Positions 8,813-17,924 of a DNA stretch of 64,000 bases are shown here, one piece after another; the stretch's first letter is position 1; each line of letters begins with the position of its first letter. Position numbers and translations under genes: made by a program. The DNA comes from Hoylesella loescheii DSM 19665 = JCM 12249 = ATCC 15930 (lineage in GTDB: Bacteria; Bacteroidota; Bacteroidia; Bacteroidales; Bacteroidaceae): contig NZ_KB899212.1 of NCBI RefSeq assembly GCF_000378085.1, positions 62,001 through 126,000 on the forward strand. Reading direction: 5' to 3'. The notes under the pieces are model-generated. The model saw only the letters and a program-made list of their open reading frames with translations. It made no database searches and had not been told where the DNA came from.

Positions 8813-9451
8813 TTATTTCTTAGGATCCCACTCTGCGGGGTTTAGTCGCCACTCGTTCAACAGCACCACATCTTCCTTGGCGATGTATCCCGTTTCAACG
8901 GCTTTTTGCACAACGTGTTCGTAATCGGTAAGCGTTACCAGCTTCACATCTGCCGCTTTAAACGCCTCTTCGGCAACGGAGAACCCGTAGGTGTAGGCTG
9001 CAACCATACCCACTACTTCGCAACCAGCCTTTCGGATAGCCTCGACAGCCTTCAAGCTACTGCCACCTGTGGAGATGAGGTCTTCGATAACCACAACCTT
9101 CTGACCCGCTTTCAGGTCGCCTTCGATCAGGTTTTCCAGTCCGTGATCTTTGGGCTTGCTCCTTACATACACAAAAGGAAGTTGCAGGGCATCAGCTACC
9201 AGCGCGCCCTGAGCGATTGCTCCCGTGGCAACACCTGCCACAGCGTCGGCTTGTGGGAAATGTTCGAGCACGGCATGCGTTAGTTCAAGCTTGATGAAAC
9301 TGCGCAGTTGGGGGAACGATAGCGTGCGGCGATTGTCGCAATAGAAGGGCGACTTCCAGCCCGAAGCCCATGTAAAGGGGTCGTTGGGTTGCAACTTGAT
9401 GGCGTTAACCTGAAGCAGGCGTGCTGCAAAATCTTTCTTGATGTTGTCCAT
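8813..9451 (-). CDS. pyrE: Orotate phosphoribosyltransferase
   Basis: A 212-residue enzyme of de novo pyrimidine synthesis that joins orotate and PRPP to give OMP. Visible motifs are SGWKSPFYCDNRR (orotate/PRPP site), GVATGAIAQGALVA, the YVRSKPKDHG loop and the PRPP signature VVVIEDLISTGGS. The ATG at 9451 (MDNIKKDFAARLLQ) gives the usual family length. The frame is open for another 46 codons upstream, but that part overlaps the promoter and has no family match. It diverges from the outer-membrane protein gene at 9.76 kb. Confidence 0.95.
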   Translation of the reverse strand: MDNIKKDFAARLLQVNAIKLQPNDPFTWASGWKSPFYCDNRRTLSFPQLRSFIKLELTHAVLEHFPQADAVAGVATGAIAQGALVADALQLPFVYVRSKPKDHGLENLIEGDLKAGQKVVVIEDLISTGGSSLKAVEAIRKAGCEVVGMVAAYTYGFSVAEEAFKAADVKLVTLTDYEHVVQKAVETGYIAKEDVVLLNEWRLNPAEWDPKK

Positions 9452-9559
9452 ATCCTTGTGTGGGTTTATTGGTTTGAGACTAAAAGCCATTGTGGCAGCT
9501 CGATGCGAGTCGCTGCGGTGGCATGTCGTCCCGTTATATATACTATATATAATAATGTG

Positions 9560-9590
9560 CAAAGTTACGCTATTTATCCTATTGGGCAAA
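9560..9590 (-). promoter_or_regulatory. Promoter of pyrE
   Basis: On the minus strand TTTG (9590-9587), a 19-bp spacer and TAACTTTG (9567-9560) match the Bacteroidota consensus. It predicts a leader of about 100 nt before the pyrE start, which supports the downstream start choice. Confidence 0.8.
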
Positions 9591-9719
9591 ATTTATGCGG
9601 TGCGTTCTGTTGCCTTATTTTAGCGATATAAATGGTGATGGAGAATGTTTAACGTCTTTTTAGTGGTGTGGCGAAACATCTTTTTACTTTCTTTTTTATG
9701 TTGGCTCGTCCGTTTTTTA

Positions 9720-9727
9720 TATCTTTG
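9720..9727 (+). promoter_or_regulatory. Promoter -7 box for the barrel/GLPGLI pair
   Basis: TATCTTTG matches TAnnTTTG and lies 29 bp before the ATG at 9756. A TTG lies 16 bp upstream of it, a shorter spacing than usual. Confidence 0.5.
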
Positions 9728-9755
9728 TAACCATCTGCGAATACCTAAAACCCCA

Positions 9756-12419
9756 ATGGCGCTTATGTTAAGAATGCCGACGATAATAAGTTTTCAAGCC
9801 AAATTGTTAACAATAAGGCTGATTGTCGCACTGCTAATGTTGTGCGGAGTGGCAGTTTTGCGTGCTCAAAACATTGTTGAGGGTACGGTGCTTACCGATT
9901 CGCTCAGTCCCAATGCTCGCTGTACCGTCACCCTTTACGATAAGGATGATAAGCAATGGCAAGCTTTGGCATGCGACGAAAAGGGAAAATTCCGCGTGGA
10001 GAACGTGCCGAACGGTCCACTTCGCGTGGAGGCGAAGGCCATTGGGTATGTGGCGCAGAGCAAGAAAGTGTTTCTCTTTGGAAACACAAAGATGCAGGTA
10101 GACTTCACGTTGAAGTCGGAGGCCATCAACTTAAAAGAGGTAGAGGTGAAGTCGAGCCCAATGATTGTGAACGGCGATACCACTACCTACATCGTATCGA
10201 GGTTTACTACGGGGCGCGAAAAGGTGCTGAAAGACGTGGTGAACAATCTACCTGGCATGCGATACGATGATAAGGACAACTCGCTAACCGTAAACGGCAA
10301 GCGCGTGAGCAAGGTATTGGTGCAGGGCGAAGACCTCTATCAGGGCAATGTTTCTACGCCGATGGAGAACCTTCCCGCGTCGGGTGTGGATAACTTTAAG
10401 GTTATCGACAACTATTCGGAGTACAATGTGTTCTCTGGTTTCCAAAGTAGTAACCAAACGGTGGTTGACCTTTCGATGAACAAAAGCATGCGCGGACGGA
10501 TCAAAGGACAAGCCGAAGCGCAGGGCGGACTGTTGAACAAGGCCATGGCGAAAGGTTCGGCTATGCTGTTGGGTAAGCGAATGATGGGCAATCTCATTGC
10601 GGGAGGCAACAATACAGGCGAACAACTGATGAAACCTGCCGACATCGTGAATATCAGTGGTGGGTATAGCGAATTGCTTTCGGGCGATGATCCGATGGCT
10701 AACATGCGTAAGGCGTTTACCGATTATGCCATGATGCTAGACTATCGCGAGAACGTTTACCGCAGGAATAATGGGCTGGTGTCGCTCAACACTGTATCGA
10801 CGCCAGGCAAAAACATGAAGATTTTGTGGAACGGAATGGTGGGAGCCGACCGCTATCGAATGAAAAGCATAGACCATTATGCCTATCAAGGCGGACTGGC
10901 ATACACCGATTCTACCCTCGAACTGCAAGATAAACGCCACTTCCTATCCAATATCAAGTTCAAGTTGGCCAACCAAAAGAACATGGAACTGACGTTCGCC
11001 AATCGCAGCTACTTTGGAACGACCGACGGAAATGCCGACCGACAGCTGCAAGGCGTTGGTCTTAACGAACAGACGAAAGGTCGAATGGCCACGATAAACA
11101 ACGCCTTGGTGTGGCTTTATCGCCATGGCAAGAATGTGTTCAGCTACAAGGCCGATCTCAATTTCTTGTTCAGCAACAACCGTTACGACTTTTCTTCGCT
11201 CCCTACGCCAGTCTTTAAGTCGCCCACTTTGCATTCTGAGATGAACATACGCAGGTTGGAATTTTCGGGTTCGGCACAATATGTGCGTCGATTTGCCGAT
11301 GATTACTTCTTGCGAATAGCTTTGCGACATGGTCTGCAAACCTTCTCTACCACCATAAAAGGCGACAGCATGGGCATGGATAACCCTGCTTTGAAGATGC
11401 CTTATCGCTTTTACGACAACGGCGCAGAACTGAGTTTGAACAAAGATTTGGGTAAGTTTAGGTTCGGTTTGGGTGGCATTTTCCATCATTTCAGTTTGCG
11501 ATCGTCGCGCCCCTTATCGTTCGGCGTATCGCCAAAGATGGCCTTTTCGCCCCTGCTTAACCTCACCTATCGCGTTAGCATGATGCATTATATGGAGCTT
11601 CGGCTTAAAAGCAGATACGAATTAATGGGTGCTGGTGAGGTGTTCGATGGTCCCTACATCTCCGATTTCAGAAGTGTGAGCTACGCGCAGATAGAAAATG
11701 CGCTCGCCCATACCACCGAACTCACGGCGATGCAGGTATATGGCAACCTATTTAAGGGCATAACCCTCTTTAATATGGTATCGCTTAGCTACAACCACAA
11801 TGCTTTGGCTTACGATTATAGCATGACCGACGGGTTGGTTTCGCGTGTCGTTAGTCGCAATGCATCGGGTGGAAAGGGGCTTAGTTTGGTCTCGATGATA
11901 GAGAAAAAGCTGGTATCAACGCCGCTTAACTTCCGTCTTTTCGGTGGATTGAGCCTTGCCCGTTCCCCATTCTTTTATCAGGGCGTGGCGCAAACGTCGA
12001 ATACTCGTTCGTTCAATCTCAACTTCAACGTCAAAACCTACTACAAACACGGGTTTAATGGCGAACTGTTTGCTGCCGCGGCATGGGTGAATAACAAGAG
12101 CGAACTGCTTCGGTCGCACCAAAACGATTATCGCTTGGAAGGCGAATTGGGCTATATCGCCACCAAGTGGCAAGCTACGGTGAGGTTGGGACAACGCTGG
12201 CGCAAGTTGAGTGGTAGCGGAACAGACTACACCGTCTTGCGATTCGGCATGGAATACGACCTCAATAAGCATGTACGCTTAAAGGCTTCGGCACAAGATA
12301 TGCTCAATCTGAAGGAACGACTGATGCAAGAACGCGTGGTGGACAACTACTACGTTAACACTCGAAACATCCATTACATGCCTGGAAACGTGATGATTGG
12401 GGCGATGGTTAATTTCTAG
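9756..12419 (+). CDS. Outer-membrane beta-barrel protein with CarboxypepD_reg-like domain
   Basis: An 887-residue outer-membrane protein with a signal peptide ending near VLRAQ. Next comes a carboxypeptidase-regulatory-like domain (about residues 37-120, IVEGTVLTDSLSPN...VDFTLKSEAINLKEVEV), then a plug-like region (VVNNLPGMRYDDKDNSLTVNGKRVSKVLVQGEDLY) and a long run of alternating strands to a C-terminal strand ending in F. This is the TonB-receptor-like family of Bacteroidota, though no TonB box is evident. The start at 9756 places the gene just after a promoter box; upstream in-frame ATGs precede that box. It is followed after 49 bp by a GLPGLI gene, a common pairing. Substrate unknown. Confidence 0.8.
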   Translation: MALMLRMPTIISFQAKLLTIRLIVALLMLCGVAVLRAQNIVEGTVLTDSLSPNARCTVTLYDKDDKQWQALACDEKGKFRVENVPNGPLRVEAKAIGYVAQSKKVFLFGNTKMQVDFTLKSEAINLKEVEVKSSPMIVNGDTTTYIVSRFTTGREKVLKDVVNNLPGMRYDDKDNSLTVNGKRVSKVLVQGEDLYQGNVSTPMENLPASGVDNFKVIDNYSEYNVFSGFQSSNQTVVDLSMNKSMRGRIKGQAEAQGGLLNKAMAKGSAMLLGKRMMGNLIAGGNNTGEQLMKPADIVNISGGYSELLSGDDPMANMRKAFTDYAMMLDYRENVYRRNNGLVSLNTVSTPGKNMKILWNGMVGADRYRMKSIDHYAYQGGLAYTDSTLELQDKRHFLSNIKFKLANQKNMELTFANRSYFGTTDGNADRQLQGVGLNEQTKGRMATINNALVWLYRHGKNVFSYKADLNFLFSNNRYDFSSLPTPVFKSPTLHSEMNIRRLEFSGSAQYVRRFADDYFLRIALRHGLQTFSTTIKGDSMGMDNPALKMPYRFYDNGAELSLNKDLGKFRFGLGGIFHHFSLRSSRPLSFGVSPKMAFSPLLNLTYRVSMMHYMELRLKSRYELMGAGEVFDGPYISDFRSVSYAQIENALAHTTELTAMQVYGNLFKGITLFNMVSLSYNHNALAYDYSMTDGLVSRVVSRNASGGKGLSLVSMIEKKLVSTPLNFRLFGGLSLARSPFFYQGVAQTSNTRSFNLNFNVKTYYKHGFNGELFAAAAWVNNKSELLRSHQNDYRLEGELGYIATKWQATVRLGQRWRKLSGSGTDYTVLRFGMEYDLNKHVRLKASAQDMLNLKERLMQERVVDNYYVNTRNIHYMPGNVMIGAMVNF

Positions 12420-12468
12420 ACCGCTCCCAAGCGATATACATTAATTGAACACTTAAATAGATAAACGT

Positions 12469-13188
12469 ATGAAAAAGTTCCTATTATCCCTCGCCGTAGT
12501 GTTGCTCGCGGCACTGCCTTTCGCAGTTAACGCCCAGCAGCTAACCGTTGAATACGAAACGCGCGTTAACGCTAATTCGCCCGATGCGATGAAAGACGCA
12601 GGCTTGCCAGACGAGATGCGCAAGGCATTGGTTAGTGCGGTGGCCCATGTTAAGGCTGGCTATGTGCTGTGCATAGATGGCGGACAGGTTGAAGGGCGTG
12701 CACAAGCGGCGAAAGAAAAACAAATGGTTAATTTCATGGGGCAAACCTTCGATGCCAACGAGTTTGTGAAAAACCAACTCGAAAACATCATATACTTCAA
12801 CAAAGATACCAAAAGGCAGGTGTCGAAAGTGGTGGTGATGGGTAAGCATTATTTGTTGGTCGACCCCTTGAAGGCCGATACCTTCGACGTGCAACCCAAT
12901 GAAAAGAAAGACATCTTGGGTTACGAATGCGTGAAGGCGGTAAGCAAAGACGGCAAGCAAGTTATCTGGTTTACCAAGCATATCCCAGTAGATGCAGGCC
13001 CTGTGTATGCCAATGTGGGCGGATTGATTCTCGAAGCCGAACTGAAAGACCAAATATTCGTGGCCAAGAACATCTCGATGAGCGTAGACCACGCCATAAA
13101 AGAACCCACGGGAGGCGAAGAAATGACCGAAAAGGCCTTTAAAGAAAAGATGAAAAAGTATGTGGAAATGATGCGAAGGGGACAGTAA
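12469..13188 (+). CDS. GLPGLI family protein
   Basis: A 239-residue exported protein (signal peptide to about residue 22, VNAQQ). It has the family's features: an N-terminal strand LTVEYETRVN, a central VMGKHYLLVDPLKADTFDVQPNEKKDILGYECVKA and the defining segment WFTKHIPVDAGPVYANVGGLILEAE, here with NVGGLI in place of GLPGLI. Members are periplasmic or surface-exposed proteins of unknown role, often encoded beside TonB-receptor-like barrels, as here. The gene is 49 bp downstream of the barrel gene and is probably co-transcribed. Confidence 0.8.
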   Translation: MKKFLLSLAVVLLAALPFAVNAQQLTVEYETRVNANSPDAMKDAGLPDEMRKALVSAVAHVKAGYVLCIDGGQVEGRAQAAKEKQMVNFMGQTFDANEFVKNQLENIIYFNKDTKRQVSKVVVMGKHYLLVDPLKADTFDVQPNEKKDILGYECVKAVSKDGKQVIWFTKHIPVDAGPVYANVGGLILEAELKDQIFVAKNISMSVDHAIKEPTGGEEMTEKAFKEKMKKYVEMMRRGQ

Positions 13189-13430
13189 ACACCAAGCGAT
13201 GGCAAGGCGATGCAGGCCAAAACCTTGCCTTCGATACCTTTCTTAATCAAAGAAGGGCAGGTTTTTCATGCTCGTATTGCACGCTTAGTTCTCCTTGATT
13301 AACAAGTTCTTCTAATGATACTTGCTGTCCTTAGCCTGCTTAAAACCCCAATCGTCCATAAGACCGCTTATCAAATAGTTCAAGGTGTTTCCATCGCTTC
13401 CTATTCATCTTTCGTTTGCTTGTCGGCATC

Positions 13431-13487
13431 TTGCCTGTCTTATTCTCTTGACGTAGCCCGCTACGCCTTTAAGAATAAGACAGGCAA
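13431..13487. repeat. Large nested inverted repeat
   Basis: 16-bp perfect arms (TTGCCTGTCTTATTCT at 13431 and its complement at 13472-13487) enclose an inner hairpin GTAGC-CC-GCTAC. It could fold as a cruciform or an mRNA hairpin. It is not followed by T residues on either strand, so it is not a typical terminator. Confidence 0.75.
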
Positions 13488-13559
13488 TATGCTCAACAAC
13501 CAAACAAAATCTGTACAGGCTCTAATGGCCGATTTGGGTTAAAACCCAAAAAAAATCAC

Positions 13560-13567
13560 TACCTTTG
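13560..13567 (+). promoter_or_regulatory. Promoter -7 box of argS
   Basis: TACCTTTG lies 34 bp before the argS ATG. A TTTG at 13533-13536, inside the small palindrome TTTGGGTT-AAAACCCAAA, is 23 bp upstream of the box. Confidence 0.6.
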
Positions 13568-13600
13568 CATCTGCTTACAGAAAAATCGAAATAGAACAGC

Positions 13601-15418
13601 ATGAATATTGAAAGCGAGATAATAGCAGCCGTAGTGCAAGCGGTGAAAGAATGTTATGGCCAAGACGTGCCAACAACGATGGTTCAGTTGCAAAAGACAA
13701 AGGCCGAGTTTGAGGGAAACCTCACGCTCGTGGTGTTCCCGTTCCTTAAATTGTCGAAGCTGAAACCCGAAGACACCGCCCAACAGTTGGGCGATTATCT
13801 GGCTAAGCACTGCAAGGTGGTACAAAGCTTCAACGTGGTGAAGGGTTTTCTCAACCTCACCATTGCCCCCGCAGCGTGGATTAGCTTGCTCAACCGCATC
13901 GATAGCGAACCTCGCTTCGGCGAAAAGATCGTTAATGAGCAGTCACCACTTGTGATGGTGGAGTATTCTTCACCCAATACCAACAAGCCTTTGCACCTCG
14001 GACACGTGCGAAACAACCTTCTCGGATGGTCGTTGGCTCAGATTATGGAGGCCAACGGCAACCGTGTGGTGAAGACAAACATCGTTAACGACCGCGGAAT
14101 ACATATCTGTAAGTCGATGTTGGCATGGAAAAAGTGGGGTAATGGCGCAACTCCCGAGAGCACGGGAAAGAAAGGCGACCACCTCATCGGCGACTATTAC
14201 GTGGCCTTCGACCAACATTATCGTGCCGAGTTGTCAGAACTTACGGCCAAATTTAAGGCTGAAGGTATGACCGATGAAGAGGCAGAGAAGCGCGCTAAGG
14301 AAGAATCGCCACTGATGAAAGAGGCGCACGACATGCTTGTGCGTTGGGAACAGGGCGACGAAGAGGTGCGTGCGCTGTGGAAGAAGATGAACGATTGGGT
14401 GTATCAAGGCTTCGACGAGACCTACAAAGCTATGGGCGTAGGTTTCGACAAGATATATTATGAGTCGGAAACCTACCTCGAAGGCAAGGCCAAAGTGGAA
14501 GAAGGACTGGCCAAAGGGCTGTTCTTCCGCAAACCCGATGGCAGTGTTTGGGCCGACCTTAGCAACGAAGGACTCGACCAAAAACTGCTGCTCCGAGCCG
14601 ACGGAACAAGCGTTTACATGACCCAAGACATCGGAACGGCCGACCTCCGCTTTAAGGATTACCCCATCGACAAGATGATTTACGTGGTGGGTAACGAGCA
14701 AAACTACCATTTCCAAGTGCTTTCTATTCTGCTCGACAGGCTTGGATTTAAGTGGGGAAAAGAACTGGTGCACTTCTCTTACGGTATGGTTGAACTGCCA
14801 AATGGCAAGATGAAGAGTCGCGAAGGTACGGTGGTAGACGCCGACGACCTGATGGAAGAGATGGTTTCTGCCGCTCGCCGTACCAGCGAAGAGTTGGGTA
14901 AGTTTGCCGATATGACCGAAAACGAGCGCAACGAGATTGCTCGCATCGTGGGCATGGGTGCGCTTAAATACTTTATTCTCAAGGTCGATGCACGCAAAAA
15001 CATGCTCTTCAATCCCGAAGAAAGTATCGACTTCAATGGCAATACAGGTCCATTTATACAATATACATACGCCCGCATACGCAGCATTATGCGTAAAGCC
15101 GAGGCCGAAGGCATTGTTCTGCCCAGCGTTTTGCCCGATACGCTACCCCTCAACGAGAAGGAAGTGCAGCTCATTCAGAAGCTCAACAGCTTCGAGGCAG
15201 TGGTTGAGCAAGCCGGAAAAGATTACAGTCCCAGTGGCATAGCTAACTATTGCTACGAACTGACCAAAGACTTTAACCAGTTCTACCACGATTACAGCAT
15301 CCTCAACGCCGAGAGTGGCGAGGCCAAAACATTGCGTTTGGCACTGGCAAAAAATGTGGCCAAGACTATCAAGAACGGCATGCAGCTGCTGGGCATCGAG
15401 GTTCCTGAGAGAATGTAA
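13601..15418 (+). CDS. argS: Arginyl-tRNA synthetase
   Basis: A 605-residue class I aminoacyl-tRNA synthetase that charges tRNA-Arg. It has the N-terminal ArgRS additional domain (residues 1-105), the HIGH motif as HLGH (132-135, in NTNKPLHLGHVRNN), the KMSKS-equivalent KMKSREGTVV and the C-terminal DALR anticodon-binding domain (from about residue 485) ending GIEVPERM, as usual. Family length is normal. rnhA follows after 3 bp, so the two genes are one transcript. Confidence 0.97.
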   Translation: MNIESEIIAAVVQAVKECYGQDVPTTMVQLQKTKAEFEGNLTLVVFPFLKLSKLKPEDTAQQLGDYLAKHCKVVQSFNVVKGFLNLTIAPAAWISLLNRIDSEPRFGEKIVNEQSPLVMVEYSSPNTNKPLHLGHVRNNLLGWSLAQIMEANGNRVVKTNIVNDRGIHICKSMLAWKKWGNGATPESTGKKGDHLIGDYYVAFDQHYRAELSELTAKFKAEGMTDEEAEKRAKEESPLMKEAHDMLVRWEQGDEEVRALWKKMNDWVYQGFDETYKAMGVGFDKIYYESETYLEGKAKVEEGLAKGLFFRKPDGSVWADLSNEGLDQKLLLRADGTSVYMTQDIGTADLRFKDYPIDKMIYVVGNEQNYHFQVLSILLDRLGFKWGKELVHFSYGMVELPNGKMKSREGTVVDADDLMEEMVSAARRTSEELGKFADMTENERNEIARIVGMGALKYFILKVDARKNMLFNPEESIDFNGNTGPFIQYTYARIRSIMRKAEAEGIVLPSVLPDTLPLNEKEVQLIQKLNSFEAVVEQAGKDYSPSGIANYCYELTKDFNQFYHDYSILNAESGEAKTLRLALAKNVAKTIKNGMQLLGIEVPERM

Positions 15419-15421
15419 GTC

Positions 15422-15892
15422 ATGGTATCGCAACTCGTTAACCCGCCATCGCATCGCACCGACACCGTGTTGCCGCTGCCCGCAGAGGTCTCGGCCAATG
15501 CGTGGGCTGTGGATGCAGCTTGTTCGGGCAACCCTGGGCCGATGGAATATCAAGGTGTCGACCTACAAACGGGTTATCCCGTGTTCCATTTCGGACCAGT
15601 TCACGGCACCAATAACATCGGCGAATTCCTTGGCATTGTTCATGCCTTGGCCCTGATGCAGCAACGAGGCATAACCAATAAGGTGATATATTCCGATAGT
15701 TATAACGCCATATTGTGGGTACAAAAAAAGAAATGTAAAACCAAACTGGAACGCAACGCTAAGACCGAAGAACTTTTTCGAGTGATAGAAAGAGCCGAAC
15801 GGTGGTTGCAAACCCATGAGGTTAATACACAAATAGTTAAATGGGAAACCTCCAAATGGGGGGAAATACCAGCCGATTTTGGGCGAAAGTGA
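15422..15892 (+). CDS. rnhA: Ribonuclease HI-family protein
   Basis: A 156-residue RNase H-fold protein. The four acidic catalytic positions are visible: D31 (VDAACSGNPGPMEY), E68 (NNIGEFLGIVHAL), D92 (IYSDSYNAI) and D152 (PADFGRK). It is expected to cleave RNA in RNA-DNA hybrids. The 25-residue N-terminal tail is proline-rich and outside the fold. It starts 3 bp after argS and its stop codon lies inside the stem of a terminator. An in-frame start further in is possible but would leave no spacing to the first strand. Confidence 0.88.
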   Translation: MVSQLVNPPSHRTDTVLPLPAEVSANAWAVDAACSGNPGPMEYQGVDLQTGYPVFHFGPVHGTNNIGEFLGIVHALALMQQRGITNKVIYSDSYNAILWVQKKKCKTKLERNAKTEELFRVIERAERWLQTHEVNTQIVKWETSKWGEIPADFGRK

Positions 15893-15911
15893 AAACTTTC
15901 GCCCTTTTTTT
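15881..15911 (+). terminator. Terminator of argS-rnhA
   Basis: A perfect 10-bp stem, GGGCGAAAGT-GAAA-ACTTTCGCCC, is followed by seven T. The 5' arm encodes the last codons of rnhA and the loop contains its TGA stop. Confidence 0.92.
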
Positions 15912-15931
15912 GATAATTGTTCGCTTTTTTC

Positions 15932-15962
15932 TTGCGAGTCTGTTTTATTATCTTTACTTTTG
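15932..15962 (+). promoter_or_regulatory. Porin promoter
   Basis: TTG (15932-15934), a 20-bp spacer and TACTTTTG (15955-15962) match the Bacteroidota consensus, 37 bp before the ATG at 16000. Confidence 0.75.
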
Positions 15963-15999
15963 TGGAGGTTAAATAATTAGAAACTTAAATGCTTTGGAA

Positions 16000-17256
16000 A
16001 TGAAAAAGACTTTTATCGCATTATCGCTACTCGCTATTCCTACCATGATGTGGGCACAGGACGAGAATGAGATTAACGTAGACGCGCAGGTTCGCGCAAG
16101 GGCCGAATACCGTAACGGTTATCAAGAATTACGCCCCGAAGGAGCACAACCCGCATTCTTCGTTAATGAAAGAGCTAGGTTGGGAATTGGTTACCAACGT
16201 GGCGATGGACTTAGTGCCAAGCTCTCTGTTCAACAAGTTTCCGTGTGGGGAAAGTACCGACAGATTGAAAAAAGCGGTGATATTATGATGAACGAGGCTT
16301 GGGGACAACTTCGTTTTGGTGAGAACTTCTTCGCTAAATTAGGTCGTCAAATCCTTTCATACGATGACGAACGTCTCTTCGGTGAACTCGATTGGAACGT
16401 GGCTGGCAGAAGTCACGACGCTTTAAAGCTGGGTTATGAGAATGATATGCACAAGTTGCACCTCATCTTAGCTTTCAGTCAGGAAGAAGAGAGACTGCTA
16501 GGTACAAAGTATAATCATACTGGACAGCCCTACAAGCACATGCAAACCTTGTGGTACCACTATGGAAATGAGGAAAAACCCTTTGGTATTTCAGCTTTGT
16601 TCTCTAATCTAGGTTGGGAGCATAACCCTTCTGCAGAAGGCGATGCTAGGTTTATGCAGACCCTCGGTGCATACGTAACATATCGTCCAGAGAAGTTCGA
16701 TTTGCAGGCTTCTGTTTATTACCAAACGGGTAAACAGTATGTTACATACAACAAAATTTCTGCTTGGATGGCTAGTGTTAATGCTGGTTTCATGCCCAAC
16801 GAACAATGGAAGTTTAACTTGGGATATGATTATCTAAGCGGTGAAGATGGAAAGGGAGACACTTATAACGCATTTGATCCTCTTTATGGCACGCATCATA
16901 AGTTCTATGGAGCGATGGACTACTTCTATGTAACTGGACATCGTACACTTGGTCTACAAGACATTCAGCTGGGCGTAACCTTTACTCCCAACGAAAAGCT
17001 TGCGTTGAAAGCCAACGGACACTACTTCTTGGATGGTGTAAAGATTGATGGCAAGGATCAGGGACTTGGTGCAGAAGTGGATTTGCAGCTAGATTATGAG
17101 CTAATGAAAGACGTGAAGCTCACCGTTGGTTACTCTACGATGTTTGCTTCAAAGTGGCTGCCTGCTCCTGCTGGCCCCGAAAGCTACAAGCGTTGGCAAG
17201 ACTGGGCGTTCGTTTCGCTCAACATCAACCCCCGCATCTTATCGTTTAAGTGGTAA
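16000..17256 (+). CDS. Alginate-export-type outer-membrane porin
   Basis: A 418-residue outer-membrane beta-barrel with a signal peptide ending MMWAQ. The start of the mature part, INVDAQVRARAEYRNGYQEL...FFVNERARLGIGYQRGDGLSAKLSVQQVSVWG, and the later RFGENFFAKLGRQILSYDDERLFGELDWN match the alginate-export (AlgE-like) porin superfamily widely found in Bacteroidota. Strands alternate to the C-terminal ILSFKW, whose aromatic last residue is typical of barrels. The ATG at 16000 is preferred to a TTG two codons earlier. It is a single-gene transcript with its own promoter and terminator. The transported solute is unknown. Confidence 0.82.
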   Translation: MKKTFIALSLLAIPTMMWAQDENEINVDAQVRARAEYRNGYQELRPEGAQPAFFVNERARLGIGYQRGDGLSAKLSVQQVSVWGKYRQIEKSGDIMMNEAWGQLRFGENFFAKLGRQILSYDDERLFGELDWNVAGRSHDALKLGYENDMHKLHLILAFSQEEERLLGTKYNHTGQPYKHMQTLWYHYGNEEKPFGISALFSNLGWEHNPSAEGDARFMQTLGAYVTYRPEKFDLQASVYYQTGKQYVTYNKISAWMASVNAGFMPNEQWKFNLGYDYLSGEDGKGDTYNAFDPLYGTHHKFYGAMDYFYVTGHRTLGLQDIQLGVTFTPNEKLALKANGHYFLDGVKIDGKDQGLGAEVDLQLDYELMKDVKLTVGYSTMFASKWLPAPAGPESYKRWQDWAFVSLNINPRILSFKW

Positions 17257-17289
17257 GCACGCTTAGCCTAACAACGACATTCACATAAC

Positions 17290-17337
17290 GCTAGGGTTGG
17301 CGAACGGTATGCCGTTTGCCAACCCTAGCTTCTTTTT
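17290..17337 (+). terminator. Porin terminator
   Basis: An 18-bp stem (GCTAGGGTTGGCGAACGG / CCGTTTGCCAACCCTAGC, one G-U) with loop TATG, followed by TTCTTTTT. Confidence 0.92.
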
Positions 17338-17494
17338 GCCTTGGCCGAAACAAGCCTTTGCGTTAAGCCGACAGTAAAGCGTGGGCTTGAAAAATAGCCC
17401 TGACAACTTGTGAACTCGTTAACTTGCCTGCCGAAAAAGAGTAATAAAACACCATTTTCAGCTCTCTTGAAGCAGTAGAGGTTTTCTCTTGTGT

Positions 17495-17582
17495 TGTTCC
17501 ATGTTATCTGGAATGCTGTTCCAGTTGAATTGGAACACTGTTCCAACTTAGCTGGAACAGGAGTCCAACTTAGCTGTAACAA
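17495..17582. repeat. 22-bp dyad array, TGTTCCA family (4 units)
   Basis: Units start at 17495, 17517, 17539 and 17561, each 22 bp; three read TGTTCCA...TGGAAYNC/G. The last unit is decayed (GAGTCCA...TGTAACA). Confidence 0.85.
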
Positions 17583-17860
17583 AGCGAGAGCTGAAAAAGC
17601 TCACTACAAGAGTTTATCGGGTGAGGAATGAAAGATGGCGTTTGGAGGGCGGAAGGATGAGTTGGTGGCGATGATAGGCTGTGCAATGAACCGCCCAGAT
17701 AGTGCCGAACGAGTATCAAACGTTACGTGAATTCGGGATAAAATATGATGCTATCTTGAACAAGATTAGATAAAAAACGAGTGGTTATCTCACCAACTAG
17801 CGCTACGCGATAGTCGGCATAGCGAACAGCTCTTATCCCTAACTCGCCCATCGTTTATCA
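17583..17860. repeat. Inverted copy of the 56.8-kb intergenic block
   Basis: By eye, about 230 bp here match the reverse complement of roughly 56755-56990 with scattered differences (shared words include GAAAGATGGCGTTTGG, GGCGGTG/GGCGATGATAGGCTGTG and GAATTCGGGATAAAATA). It includes the CAAGATTAGATAA module and a decayed GCGCTACGCG palindrome. No gene is seen up to 17924. Confidence 0.65.
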
Positions 17861-17924
17861 AGCAAACCGATTTTGGCTAACAAAAGGTGTCGTAGTTGTT
17901 GAGCTATTCGAACAGAACATAACA

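Larger units (their letters stand above)
13189..13600. other. Intergenic region between the GLPGLI gene and argS
   Basis: It holds a possible weak hairpin (GGCAAGG...CCTTGCC near 13203-13232), a large cruciform-capable palindrome and the argS promoter, described separately. A short open frame at 13315-13542 spans the palindrome and is not judged a gene. Confidence 0.5.

Noticed and set aside
13315..13542. 75-codon frame before argS
   Set aside because: It crosses the 57-bp nested palindrome and ends next to the argS promoter; no family features.
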